A stretch of DNA of 64,000 nt from Sisyra terminalis (GCA_958496175.1 OY292278.1:28892001-28956000), one strand, 5' to 3'; numbered from the stretch's first letter, positions 46,701 through 58,874 are shown. Numbers and translations: made by a program. The notes: generated by a model from the sequence alone, not told the origin.

Positions 46701-48547
46701 TTTTCCAAAATTAACAAGATATTTTGAGGAATTTTGTCCTCAGATGATTAAAGATATAAACAGTTTTATAGATTTTTTCCCAACTTTCGTCCCCCAAACG
46801 TAACTTTGCACCCAACCATTTTTCATACCATTTATATTAGTAAAAAGGATTAAAAAAAACTCCTTCTTAAGAATGTTATGGAGTTACAATCGGAGACAAA
46901 AGTACATAAAAATAGAAATTCGTGAATAATTACGTCGTATAGCGTACCATGAGGCGAAAAAATAGATCAATACTTAAAAAAACTGTACATAGTATAAGTA
47001 AAATAAGGAGAAACAAAAATATAGAATTTTTTTAACTAACTTTTGGGACTGAATGTGCTTTGATTTCAACTTAACAAATCAAATTATTATTGATTTGAAG
47101 CTCACAAGTTATGAATGTAGAATTTTTAAATATGAATAAATCATAAATAAAACATTAAATTAGCATTTTTTAAGACAATTATAAATAAAAGTTAAATTAA
47201 TAATTTAACATTATATAAAATAATGAAAACGAGATAACGCTGTCAAATTTATTGGTTGGCAGCGTTGGCAACTTTAGTATGTCTCTCTCACATGATGTGA
47301 GTGAGCATGCGTGTCATACTCAATATTGTGAAAATAAATTATTTGATATATTTCATCCTTTTTCGCTTTATACTGCGTACTCATAAGTGTATATAAAGAT
47401 AAATTATGCGTTTCACTTTTATCTAACCAAATGTACTAACATAGCTTGTATTATATAATTTTTTAACGACTTTTTAAAATTGCTTTAAAATTTTCACAGA
47501 TGCTTTAGCATTAAATAAGGAACAATCTACTAAATTTTTAGTTGTCTGGTAGCATTTTGACATACCTCCATAATATCCTTTTGATGGTTGTAGGTAGGCA
47601 ATATATCTATGATTGATTGGAGATTAGTGAATTTAACTTTAAGGTTGATTATTAAAGCAAATATTTTCTACAACCAAAAAGTAAGACCTTTTCTTTTGTT
47701 TTTAAGAAAACCCACTGTTGATTTACAACACCAAATTTGATATTCGTCAATGGTTTCTGGTTTCTTCCACGTTTCCCCTCCAAATTTGGATGTATCGGTA
47801 AGACAATAAATAAATATAAAACTTGTATACTAATTGATATGTTTTTAGTAAGTCATACTTGCGATTCAGTTCCCAAATCTACGATTTGGGCAACAAAGAT
47901 CGTCTAATACATTTGACTAATAATTCGGTTCAAAAGTATTGTAACGCAATGACTCACATAAAAATAACCGAAGAAAAGATGTGGGATTCTGACCGATTTA
48001 AAGAATACTTGAAAGAAATTAATAAAGAAGACATTTGGGATTCTGTGATTTATCCTGGAATGAAGGAAAATATAATTGGAGCAATGTTAGCCAGCCAAGC
48101 AAATAGTGAGGAGAAAAACCGAAATTTCGCGTTGTATGGAGCTGACTTTTTGTTGACGCCAGATTTTAAGCCATGGCTTTTGGAAATTAACGCAAGTCCT
48201 CAAATGGCGGCCACCACTAGTATTACTAGTAGGCTGTGTCCTCAGTGCTTGGAAGATTTAGTAAAAGGTAACAATTTTTTTAGCATAAAAATTTATTTGA
48301 TTGGTGGTTTTCTGCTTTTTTTTTAGTTATTGTTGATAGAGCTGAAGATCCATCAGCGTCCACTGGTGAATTTGAACTAATTTATGACCAAAAACTACCA
48401 TCACTGCCAAATCATTCATTGAACTTCGATTTAACAATTCGAGGGAAAAAATGCGAGTTTCCTGGAACTCATTCAAGCCATTCACATCGTTCCCAGCCAT
48501 CTGTTCATAAAGTTCAGAAATCAAAAATTAAAAACACCTCAATGTAA
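43792..48547 (+). CDS. TTLL3: TTLL3-like tubulin glycylase, gene B
   Basis: Second array member, starting about 200 bases after gene A. Exons: 43792-44863, 47707-47797, 47849-48267, 48327-48547; 600 residues in this form. Intron positions and phases match gene A, and exon 2 is again 91 bases. Signatures: [20 protein letters not shown] then [20 protein letters not shown] loop, [33 protein letters not shown] and [12 protein letters not shown]. After HLTNNSVQ it has KYCNAM where A and D have KKYKNG, and exon 3 is one codon shorter. The C-terminal tail is much shorter than in A and rich in Ser/His/Lys. The 2.8 kb intron 1 is filled with repeats. Likely a functional ligase; substrate preference cannot be told. 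Confidence 0.87.
44934..45507. mobile_element. Pogo/Tigger-like MITE with TA duplication
   Basis: Left CAGGGAACTCTCGATTTACG and right inverted TAAACCGAGGGCTGCCTG, both flanked by TA (44932-44933 and 45508-45509). CAGGNANYCCTCG.TTTAC is the Tigger-type end as I remember it. No transposase recognised. Confidence 0.65.
46868..47581 (-). mobile_element. Dispersed repeat R1, copy 3, both ends present
   Basis: Inverse of copy 2. AAGAATGTTATGGAG at the left and inverted CTCCATAATATCCTT at the right give terminal inverted repeats, so the full element is about 715 bases. Confidence 0.7.
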
Positions 48548-48840
48548 TTGACTTTTTAATATTCATTGTTTTAAAAAAACGAAAAATGCATTTAAATGAA
48601 AAAACGACAAATGAAAAAACGAATATGTGACAAATTTGATTTAAGAGCTTAAAAAAGTTGTTTCATTCAATTTTAAAGCTTTGCTTTTACATTGTGTTTT
48701 AAGCTTTATTTTTTAAATTAATAATTAGTCACATATATTGATTTTACATTAGCTTAACCATTTGTCTTTGTGATAAAAGTATATAACGCTTATGAATAAA
48801 ATTATTATTTATTTTCTAATTGTTTGTGTTTTCATTAAAG

Positions 48841-48979
48841 CTCTACTAAGCCAAATCCTCATAAAAAAATCGAAGAAAAGGTGAAGAAAATTGATAAACA
48901 TGTTTTGGAAAACTTCAAAAGAAGTTTAAAGTTAGAAGTTATGAATATTAAATTGAGTGAAGAAGATTTGATTGATTGA
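48841..48979 (+). CDS. TTLL3: Possible alternative last exon of gene B
   Basis: Acceptor cattaaag, then 46 open codons rich in Lys/Glu ending EEDLID and TGA. Splicing from a donor inside exon 4 (TCAAT|gtaatt, exon end 48543) joins in frame (ATC codon) and replaces the last two codons of the short form, giving 645 residues. The AATAAA at 48795-48800 lies between the two ends and could serve the short form. The donor is only moderate. Confidence 0.5.
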
Positions 48980-50422
48980 AGATGGAAGAAAATATCTTAT
49001 ATATTTTATTCGAAAAAATTGTAAATTTTTGTATTGAAAAATCAATAATAATTTATATTAATAATGATAATAATAATGTAAATTATTATTATATTTATTA
49101 TTATATATAAATTATTATTGTGATAAGAGAAATGAGCTGGCGAACGAAGCAGCTAAAAAGCTAGTTTTAAAGTAGTCTATTGTGTATATTAAAATAATGT
49201 GAATAGAATGAATCTGGAAAAGTGCGGTGTTATTTTGAGTGAAGAATAATAAAGTACGGATAAAGTTGTGCAAGACCCTGGTTGTTAAAGCTACTTTAAA
49301 TAACATTATGAAAAAAATATATATTATTCGTTATTATAAAAAAAATTGTATACAAAATCGTTTGAAAATATCAAACAGTTTGAGAATTGTTGAAAACTCC
49401 AGAACTCTGAGATTCTCGTTGAATTAGGAAATTCACATAAGTTCTTCTTTTATGCTTACAAGGGAAATAAGGTTCGTGAAAATTAAACTAAAACCAGAAA
49501 AAATGATTTTATGAAATTAAATTTAAAAATAAAAATGCTCTGATGTCAATAAATTTTAGAAGAAAAGATTTTGTCCGTTGTACCTATATTTTCTCGAAAA
49601 AAGCCATTTAAAGAAAATTTTCCCAAGAATATTTCCCAAATATTGAATTTTAATTTTTTTTTGCCCTATTAGTTGGTGTTTCTTTATCGTTTGAGAATTC
49701 TGAAAGAATTTTTTTTCATATCTTGCATATTTTCCCGGATATAGCTATTTGAAGACAAAAGCTTGATTTTAGTAATTTTTCCAACATTGAAAATTCAATT
49801 TTTTTTTTGCCATTAATTGGGTTTTTTTGGTCATTCGAGAGTTCCGAGGGATAAAATTTAATAGCTTGTATGTTTTTTCGGCAAACGCTATTTAAAGAAA
49901 AAGCTCTATTAACACATAATCTAATATAGAAGCTTTTTCCTTACCAGATTTAAAGTTTCACGCTAACCGTATGCGAGGAACTTTTTACTGTAGCGTCATG
50001 GCGTCTTATTTTATTAAAAATTCAGTCTGATTTATTTTTGATAACGCCACTACAGAAGTATATCTTCCAAAATGCATTACTATAACTTCTTAGTTATTTT
50101 TAAGACATTGAATTTCATAATTTCATTTTTATTGTATAAAGTCGCCAAAGGTAACGAAATTATATAAGAACTAAATGTAAGGATTCCGTTTTATCCTCTC
50201 ATTATGAAATTGTAATAATAGGTAATACAATTTAAGGAATAATTTTTTATCAAAAATTTCATTAAAGAAGGCCATTTTTCTGTTTTGCTAGGGAATTTTT
50301 TCAAAAGTTTTATTTGGAAAAACTTGAACAATGATATATAACTTCAAAAATCTCAAAAAATTAATGTAATACTTAAACAAAATTAAAAGTTTTTAAAAAA
50401 TAGTTTAAATCTTTCGGCCTAG
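48980..50422. other. Intergenic B-C
   Basis: AT-rich microsatellite-like stretch (AATAATAATGTAAATTATTA) near 49050-49115 and a three-unit satellite array (49560-49960). A first exon of gene C is expected somewhere here but I cannot point to it. Confidence 0.5.
49560..49960 (+). repeat. Second array of the ~135-base satellite
   Basis: Three units with GAGAATTCTGAAAGAA / GAGAGTTCCGAGGGA and TATTTTCCCGGA.A phrases spaced about 134 bases, the same family as 32132-33785. Confidence 0.65.
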
Positions 50423-53400
50423 TCGTGGACATCCCAGCAGAAAAATTTTCTCAAATTTATCATGACACATATTCCTTACTGTCGGTAGAGTTCAACTCCG
50501 ACAATCCAAGTAAAAAGAATAGAAAACCTGATTATGTCAACTATGATGTCACCAGCAAAAAAAGCCTAACTAATATAATACTGAACAACCAATATTACCG
50601 TTTTGTCACAAAAGATTGGATCGAAAAATTCAGTCATGCAATTGAAACGCGTCTAGCTGAAGAATATGATGTTAAACCAATTACAACTCCGAATCAATCA
50701 CAAACCTCTACCTCTACTATGCCCTCCACCAGTTCTACTTCGAAAAAAAGTACTAAAGCTCCCAAAAAAGAGAAGGTGACAAAAAAACGGAATGTTCTCC
50801 GAAAACGAATCAAACATGAAATGGAACAAAGTACTATATCGATTTTAGAAACTCATCCTTTTATCAATGAATTGTGGTTGGAACAAATACGAAATCTTGT
50901 TTATAATGCAACGTATCACAAGAAAATCTTTATCATAGCCGGCCATGGCCAAGGTGTTCGCAAGGCTCTTCTCCAACGCGGATGGATCGAAAAACAACGC
51001 CACACCGACTCCCAAAATTACCCAGACCAACGACAAGTCAACCAATTCGTCGATCTATGCCTCAACTTACCACTTTGGAACTCCGAAATCGAAGACGAAT
51101 ATGACCACATAAAAAACTGCGAAGAAATTGTCAAATCCCGAATGCTCAAGTATCATCCTCCCGACTTATATTGGAACATTCAACCTGCCACTAACGTAGC
51201 AGAACACGTTCTCATTAATCACATAAGTCGTAGTTACTTCACAGAAAAATCAGGTCTGTGTGTTGCAATTAAGAAAAACCAATGGATTCACGAAACCAAC
51301 GTCGCTAATATCAACTCTCCACGTTGCTACCGACTTTCATTCAGTGATTGCATTTACGACTTTGTCGAAGACTATCGCATCACCTCTTGCATAAGCTTAT
51401 TAAAAACTTTAATTTATCGCAAGGAAAACGATGGAATTTTTGGAATCCATTGTCCAAAGGGAACTCTAAACATTACAATAATTGGTTTCGCCATCAAACG
51501 GCTAATTGAGTTCATTGAGTTTAAAACCAATCTGGATATTGACAGAAACGATTGTTGGGTTTCTAACATGGACTGGTATGAATTTATTTGTTGCCACTAC
51601 AAATTCGTTAAAGAAAAGGCAAAGTTTACGACGATTTCAAACAGAGATATCACTCAATTGATGGATTGTTCGAAAATGATATTGGTTTTGATGAAAAAAT
51701 ATTGGCCACAATATGATTTAGATGGAATGAAAAATATTTGGATATTGAAGCCAGAAAATAAAAGTCGAGGAATTGGAATTAGTTTGGTTAATAACTATGA
51801 TATTATATCTTCAGTAGTATCCAAGTCTCGCGCCGAAGTTTGTCAATATGTGATCCAAAAATATATTGGTAAGTGGTCGTATGATACAATAAAACAAATG
51901 TATCATACTTATGTCGTTAAGTTCATTGTTCACTTGCGTTGTATTCAAAATTCGTATTTTTCAGTTATTTTTTTTAACATGAATAGTGCTGTATAAAAGA
52001 ATAGTGCACTGTACATTAAACGACAAGCCGCACTGGAAGCAACTGCCAGCGCCGTCTACGTAGGCACAAATTTGCAGTGAACTAAAAAAATGCAACAGCG
52101 CCTGTGTAGGAAGCGTTGGATAAGAGACTTATACGTAGTCTCTCTTCTCTAATGAGGGGGCTTCCATTAATTATGTGACACAATTTTAGCTATTCTTCGA
52201 CCCACCTTTCCCCCTTGATGAGATTTCGTGGGGTTTTACTCGACCCTCTCCCCTAATATTACGAGAGGTTTTTTGAAATACGTACTTGCAATGTAAATCT
52301 GTGCCTCGATTACATTAGATTTATTTAAAAGAACAATTTTAAAAAATTACGTCATTTTTTCCGAGACCATCCTCTCCCGCATGTGAGATTTTACTCACCC
52401 TTCCTCGCTATTGTACCCTTCCCTCTAAACATCTCACGTAATTAATGGATGCCTCCTGAAGGCGACTGAAGCAGTTTAAAGTGCTGCTAGCTGTCGTTTT
52501 TAGTTACGAAAAATTGTACCTACGTAGATGGCGTTTCATATGCCAAACTAGATTTTTCTTATTTCTGTTTGACACTATCTAGACGGTCTATTCATATTTA
52601 CATATTGTTAGGGGGTATTCATTAATTATGTGAGACAATTTTAGCCATTCTTCGACCCACCCTTCCCCCTTGATAGGATTTTGTGTGGTTTTACTCGACT
52701 CCATCCCCTAATACCACGTGAGATTTTTTATGTGTTGATCTGTGCTTCGACTACATAAGATTTATTTAAAAATTACGTGATATTTGCTGAGATCAACGTT
52801 TTCCACACGTAAGATTGTGTGAGATTTTGTTCAACACTCCCTGTCCGCTAATAATGGATTAATTAATTAACGTAATTAATGCCCCCTTACGTCTTAGCTT
52901 GTTTGTATTGACGGTTTGTCGGATTTGTGTTTTGGGACATGCAACAATACAATTTATTTGACTATACATGTTTGTTTATTTCACATCATACACTTATTAA
53001 TTTACTTTACCTATCGACAATTAAAGTAACGGCAGTCAAGATCAATTTTTCACTGTTAATTGTTTGCGAACTGCATAGCTACTTGTCACTGTTTAACTGT
53101 GCTTTTTTGTTGACACTTAACCGCCTCATATACACTTTGGCCATATTCTGGAAGCTTCTAGAAATTTCCAGATGCTTCTCGCATATTCTACCACTCAAAG
53201 AATATGCTCGAACATCTTTTATTTTAATTTAAACCGCAATTATAACAATAACGTATCAATTAGTTTTTAAAATTGCTTCAATTGTGGGATTCAATTCAAA
53301 AAACGAATAATAACATGACTGGAAGATACAGTTTGATAGCTAACAGATAGCTACATATCTATTATCTTTATTCAACATTTAATTACACCTCTAGATAATA

Positions 53401-55272
53401 AAAAAATCAAAAAATTCAGTATGCAAGATGATGAATATGCTACATTGCGCGCTGTGGAGGGGGAAGCGCCGCCTTTTTGTTTAGTAATAATGTTTCGTTT
53501 TTAATAGCACTTTAATTATTAAATTTGAAATTTCAATTATTGATTAACTCTACACGTTATCTCATACAATTTTAGTCCCCCCTTTCTACTCTTTTAGGGT
53601 GGGAATTTTCGAAAAAATAATTCTTATCAGATGCTTACTTAGAAGGAATACACCGGTTATACGAATTTCATCAGTCAGAGGAGGTAGGCATATAAGAACA
53701 TGATTTCAACTAGCACGGTCTTAAAAACGTATTTATTATTAGCTTTATTATTATTGTCTTATTATTATTACTATAACATTTTTCGTTAATATTTTCTTAT
53801 TGAGCGACTATCGAGGTCTATTAACAACAATTTTGCAAAAAGAAAAAGTTACTACAGGATTTGAATCCACGACTTTTTAATTATAGCATTATGGCTGCAG
53901 ATATGTAAACCAATACGCTATTAGCATATTCATAATTCTTCTTTAAAATGAATATACTATGCTAGTTATTAGTTCATCTAAAAATTTTTTTTTAACTTTT
54001 AAGTACTTTTCCAACGATAACTCGCGTGTCTCAGGTAAAGTTTTTTTTCCTCCCTTTGTTTTTACGTAGGGGATACCTTCCCTTATTATTTATAAGGAAT
54101 AGTTAATAGCCTAATGTAAGTGGGTTATTGTATTGTATTTTAATGCCAAATTTCAATAAATTTGGTTGTTCTGTTTCTTAGTTATAAAGAGACACACAGA
54201 CAAAAATTTTAGAAATGTTAAATTTCGAATAAAGGCATCTTAAAATAAATATTTACCCTAAAATTGGGTTTCAAATTAAAATGTACAAACAGACGTAAGA
54301 ATTTTATATATAAGTATTGATGAAAGGATATATTTAATGCACTAAAAAGTATTTTCCTTTTCAGAAACTCCATTATTGATATACGGTAACAAGTTTGATA
54401 TTCGTCAATGGTTTTTAGTAACAGCTAGTGAACCTTTACATGTTTGGATGTATAAGTAAGATTTAAAAAAAACAAAGTTAAAAACAACAAAGTCTTTTTA
54501 ATCGCTGTTTTAAGGGACTGTTACTTTCGGTTCAGCTCGAGAAAATTTACTCTGGACGATTTTCATGAGGCCATTCATTTAACGAACCATTCGATTCAAA
54601 TTAAACACAAAAATAGTTCCCCAAACACGAAAATTCCACAGTACAATATGTGGGACTTGCAAGAATTTCAATTGTATTTGAAGAAAATTGATAAGTCTGA
54701 TAAATGGGAAACTTGTATATATCCGAAAATTAAGGAGTCGATTATTGGAGTACTCCTTGCAAGTCAGGAAGACATGATTCAAAGAGCTAACAACTTTCAG
54801 TTGTATGGAGCCGATTTCATTGTAGACGATAATTTTGTTCCATGGTTAATTGAAATAAACTCTTCTCCCGATATGAGCCATTCGACACCGATAACTGAAA
54901 GAATGTGTGAACAATGTTTTGATGATGTGATCAAAGGTAATTTGGCTTCTATTTTTAATTTTTTATTTTAAAATAATAATGATTTTAGTTCTGATTGATT
55001 TGCGAGACAATCCTACAGCCGAAACTGGAATGTTTGAATGCGTCTACCGACAAACTTTTACGAAGGGATTTTTGCACAAAGCATCAGGGTTGAGTGTTAA
55101 AGGTTCTTGTGTGACAAAGATACGTGACTTTTTGATGACTCCAAATGATGAGATAACAATCGAGAACGATAGAGAACCAAACGTTTATCAATCTAGAACT
55201 TCCAAAGAAGATCTGGAAGACGATGATATGAAACTTATGAAAATCAGACAAAATTTAAAGGCAGTTTGTTAA
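50423..55272 (+). CDS. TTLL3: TTLL3-like tubulin glycylase, gene C (5' end unresolved)
   Basis: Third array member. Exons: 50423-51868, 54365-54455 (91 bases), 54515-54936 (422 bases, as in A), 54989-55272; at least 747 residues. Signatures: [20 protein letters not shown] then [35 protein letters not shown] loop, [31 protein letters not shown] and [12 protein letters not shown]. The first exon opens after a good acceptor (cggcctag) and has no in-frame ATG until deep in a Ser/Thr/Lys-rich linker, so an upstream exon is expected. The N-terminal extension before the TTLL domain is about 150 residues longer than in B. The residue run after HLTNHSIQ differs from A and D. Confidence 0.83.
52047..52535. 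mobile_element. Composite element, copy 2 (outer foldback plus M2)
   Basis: Outer GCGCCGTCTACGTAGGCACA on the left, inverted TGTACCTACGTAGATGGCG on the right, with an M2 MITE inside at 52152-52459. Same nesting as 39661-40440. Confidence 0.65.
52152..52459 (+). mobile_element. MITE family M2, copy 2
   Basis: GGGGGCTTCCATTAATTATG on the left and CACGTAATTAATGGATGCCT on the right; internal CTTCGACCCACC and CATCCTCTCCC phrases as in copies 1 and 3. Confidence 0.75.
52612..52889 (+). mobile_element. MITE family M2, copy 3
   Basis: GGGGGTATTCATTAATTATG to ACGTAATTAATGCCCCC, about 150 bases after copy 2 and in the same direction. Confidence 0.75.
53590..54310 (-). mobile_element. tRNA-like retroposon S2, copy 1
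   Basis: On the - strand: AAGAATTTTACGTCTG-type head, then CTTATAAATAATAAGGGAAG, a tRNA-like unit (TAGCGTATTGGTTTACATAT ... GTCGTGGATTCAAATCC) and a tail with CGAAAATTCCCACCCTAAAA. The same order of blocks occurs in the + direction at 58875-59700. Confidence 0.65.
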
Positions 55273-55524
55273 GACAATTCGAAAAAAGAGCCTTGTAACT
55301 GATCAAAAATGGAATATTATTTCATTTGCTTAGTTGGTTTTCTTTTTTTTAATTGCAGATTACCTAGTATCACCCCTATCAAAAAAAAATTCATAGGAAT
55401 CCACATAGATTCTTATGTGGATTCCCATTTCTATAGGAATTCACAAGGGAATATCAAATGAATTCCAACTGGATTTTCACAGCATTTTTCCACAAATAAG
55501 TATAGGATACTACCGTAATTTACA

Positions 55525-57155
55525 TATGGGGCATTTCACGTGAAGCGGACAGCGAAAAAAAGGTGATGTTCTGAAATTTGTTCATATTTGGCATAATTGT
55601 ACTTCTAGCAATTATGAATGTGGATACAAAATATTTTTTTCGAATGATGATTATTTGCCAAGTTATACACTTCTAAAGAATTGTCGTTTTTGAAAAAAAA
55701 AAATCGAATTAAAATTTTACTTTTTAAAATATTAAATATGGCGGTTTAAATAGAAAATGAACTGTTCTTTCTAAATAAAAAATAAAACTGGACATTTTTA
55801 TTTTTTTTAATATACAAAACCGGAAATAAACTTTTAAAATCAGAATTTTAGTAACTTCGACCATTTTGATTTTTGATTTTTTCATTTCAAAATATAGCCT
55901 AAAGTACATTTATAATACACTAGTTTCATAATGGGATCTGCAATAGTTTAAGAGAGAGAGAGGAATTAAAGTACATACGTGTCGTACTGAGCGTCGTACC
56001 CTAGCTTCCTTAGGTCACCTGGTTCACGCGATATAACACTAAAACGCTGCAATATTTATATTTACTATCCTACTTAAGCGTATTTAAGGTTCTAACAATG
56101 TTGTTGGGTAATTATTATTCAAATTAAAATAGTACTTATTGAAAAAAAAATTAGTAGGAAACAGTAGTTTAAAATAAATTTCGTGATAAGCAATAAAATC
56201 GTCTGCTACCCAAAGAGGTTGAATGATTAGAGTCAACGTACTCCATAAATCCCATGTTAAACTTAAACTTTCATTTCCCCTCAATTTTCCAAGTGGTCGT
56301 ACCCCTTCCACAGTATATTTGTACAAAATATATTCTCTTCTCTCATCTTTAAAACAATTAGAACAATTTTGTACAAATATGCTGTGGAAGGGGTACGATC
56401 ACTTGGAAAATTGAGGGGAACTGAAAGTTTAAGTTTAACACCACGATTTTATTACTTATTACGAGATTTATTTTAAACTACTGCTTCGGTTTATATTTTC
56501 TTCAGTAAGTACTATTTTAATTTAAATAATAATTACCCCACAAAATTGTTAGAGCTTTAAATACGCTTAAGTAGGATAGTAAATATAAATATTGCAGCGT
56601 TTTAGTGTTATATCGCGTAAACCAGGTGACCTAAGGAAGGTAGGGTACGACGCTCAGTACGACACGAATATATTTTAATTCCTCTCTCTCTCCTAAACTA
56701 TTGCAGATCCCATTATGAAACTTCTGGTGTATCATAAATGTACTTTAATTTATTAAATATTAAATAATAGGTTATAATTTGAAATAAAAAAATCAAAAAT
56801 CAAGGTCGAAGTTACTAAAATTCTGATTTTAAAAGTTTACTTCCAGTTTTGTATATTAAAAAAAATAAAAATGTCCAGTTTTATTTTTTATTCAGAAAGA
56901 ACAGTTCATTTTCTATTTAAACCGCCATATTTAATATTTAAAAATAAAATTTAATTAGAAATTTATTTTTTCAAAAAATACGAATTTCAAAAACGACAAT
57001 TCTTTAGAAGTGTATAACTTGGCAAATAATCATCATTCGGAAAAAATATTTTGTATCCACATTCATACTTACTAGAAGTACAATTATGCCAAATATGAAC
57101 AAATTTCAGAACATCACCTTTTTTTCGCTGTCCGCTTCACGTGAAATGCCCCATA
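55525..57155. mobile_element. Long foldback element (1.63 kb near-perfect palindrome)
   Basis: The left arm (55525-56329) begins TATGGGGCATTTCACGTGAA and is repeated inverted in the right arm (56366-57155), which ends TTCACGTGAAATGCCCCATA. The loop is about 36 bases. TA flanks both ends. Arms differ by scattered substitutions and small indels. ORFs inside are by-products of the arms and no transposase is recognised. Confidence 0.9.
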
Positions 57156-58296
57156 CCAGAAATTAATTTTAGTTATTCTGTTATTTTTTTATTTTCATAT
57201 ATTTTTTCACGCGATGTAAAAACTATGTCTGTTCTCTAAAGAATGTCGCAATGAACGTTGTTGTTCTCCACCGACGATTATAATTATTTTTGATTTTGAT
57301 TTTCAATTTTTTCTATTGCATACATTTTTTGTAATCTTTATATTTGCTTTACAGGTTCTATATTTACAGATTTCGACTCTTTTTACTTTATAAATAGTTT
57401 AAGCGTAAACCTATATAAATGTATACATTCACGAGTTAGTGTATACACTACGATATAAACTTATAATAGATTTGCATTTCAAATATTTATTCCCTAAGTA
57501 ATTTGATTACGTTAGTAATTAAATAGATTAGATTCATTCTTTCTAAGGGGGAGGTATAAATCTTTTTTAGCTTAATTATGAGCATGGTTATATTAATGTA
57601 TCATGTACCATGAATTGAGGTGTCAATTTATTTACGTCAAGTTTTATTTTACAATAGCTTTTTTCTTTGATTCCTGTAAGCTCATCAAATAAAAAGCAGT
57701 ACTCTTTTAATGGAATAAGCTGTGTTAGTCGAAGAATTCAAGAAGGGTGCAAAGAATTCTTAAAATCGTTTATCTTTCAAATTAAGAGTAAAAATGCCTT
57801 TCAAGGTACAACGATGTTTTTTTAATATGGATTTTATTGCTAACAAAAGTCCTTTAATCCCAACTATGATTTCCAAACTACTTCAAAGCTGGTAAAGGTA
57901 GAAAACATTGCAACACACGTAAGTAGAATATATTGACCCCATTGTTCAAAAGATACAATGTTTGAATCAACAGTGGGAACAAACGGTGGAGTCAAAGAAT
58001 CGTTTTTCTTCTCGATGCTTCTAGAATAGTGGTGGACAAATGATAGATTGCAGGCATTTTAAAAAACCTTTTAGGCAAATTTCAAGTAAAAAATTGAGCA
58101 GATCATGAAACTTGAATTTGAAATTATAAGCACACATCTATTCTACAACGGATATTTCAGATTCCCAAATAGTGCTTCTAATACTTCCTTCTACTCATTC
58201 ACTTTTAATGGGTTCCATGGTTTCACGGCTTCACAAATCGTTTTTTTATTATTTTATTAATTTTTACAACTTCTCTAAAATATTGTATTTTTTAAG

Positions 58297-58420
58297 TTGA
58301 TCCGAGTAATAATTTCGAAGATACAGCCTTGGAAAGCTTAGCCCGCCGCAAGTTTATCGGTGCAGCTGCTCGTCTATTGTTACGTTTTCCTCGAAATTGT
58401 GTTTTCAAAGTTGGTTATCA
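58297..58420 (+). pseudogene. Orphan coding-like segment, family unknown
   Basis: After a possible acceptor (ttttttaag) the frame reads VDPSNNFEDTALESLARRKF, then IGAAARLLLRFPRNCVFKVG then YQ. It is less AT-rich than its surroundings and has exon-like composition, but no donor follows (CAAGATTT). The frame then runs into repeat-like sequence (CAACCGATTTTGTTGAAATT). I do not recognise the protein; it may be an exon relic caught between repeats. Confidence 0.3.
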
Positions 58421-58874
58421 AGATTTTTCGAGAACTACCCAACCGATTTTGTTGAAATTTTTCACAGGTCTTCGGACACAATTTACAAAGGTTTGGGTGA
58501 AGGATCTTTTTCAATTACAACTATTGAAAAAAATATATAGAGCAAATTTTACTGAAATTTGCATTTTTTTATAATGTTTACCAAAAATCAATTATTAATT
58601 TCTTTTCTTCTTCATCCAAGGTTTAGTTTATGGTTTTTATGGTCTTAACTAAACCAAATATTTTTTTTATTTTTTTCCCGGATGATTCTATTATGAGTTT
58701 TGCTACCAACGCAGACACACCTTTTTTCCAATAGGTCCTCGAAAATAACGCCATATTGCCGGAGTTTTAAATATTTTTCTTCAAGAAAATTTCAGAAATT
58801 CTTTATATTTCATTTTTCCTATGAAAAAAAATTTGTTGAAAATAGGCCGCTTTTACCTGTCTTATAGTATAGCT

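Larger units (their letters stand above)
44864..47706. other. Gene B intron 1, 2.8 kb
   Basis: Holds a pogo/Tigger-like MITE, R1 copy 3 and inverted GAGGCGAAGCCT / AGGCTTCGCCTC phrases at 46299 and 46462, suggesting another small element. No exon seen. Confidence 0.55.
51869..54364. other. Gene C intron 1, 2.5 kb
   Basis: Contains the composite element (52047-52535), a further M2 copy (52612-52889) and a tRNA-like retroposon (53590-54310, -). The ORF 52927-53232 shows no family. Confidence 0.55.

Noticed and set aside
50425..50427. GTG as start of gene C (and the same at 60698 for gene D)
   Set aside because: Nuclear insect genes start at ATG. Both frames continue upstream of the GTG (to 50404 and 60566) toward acceptor-like sites, so the GTGs are internal codons.
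52927..53232. ORF in gene C intron 1
   Set aside because: Cysteine- and leucine-rich chance ORF between repeats, with no TTLL similarity.
56084..56414. ORFs on both strands near 56.2 kb
   Set aside because: They mirror each other because they lie in the two arms of the palindrome.
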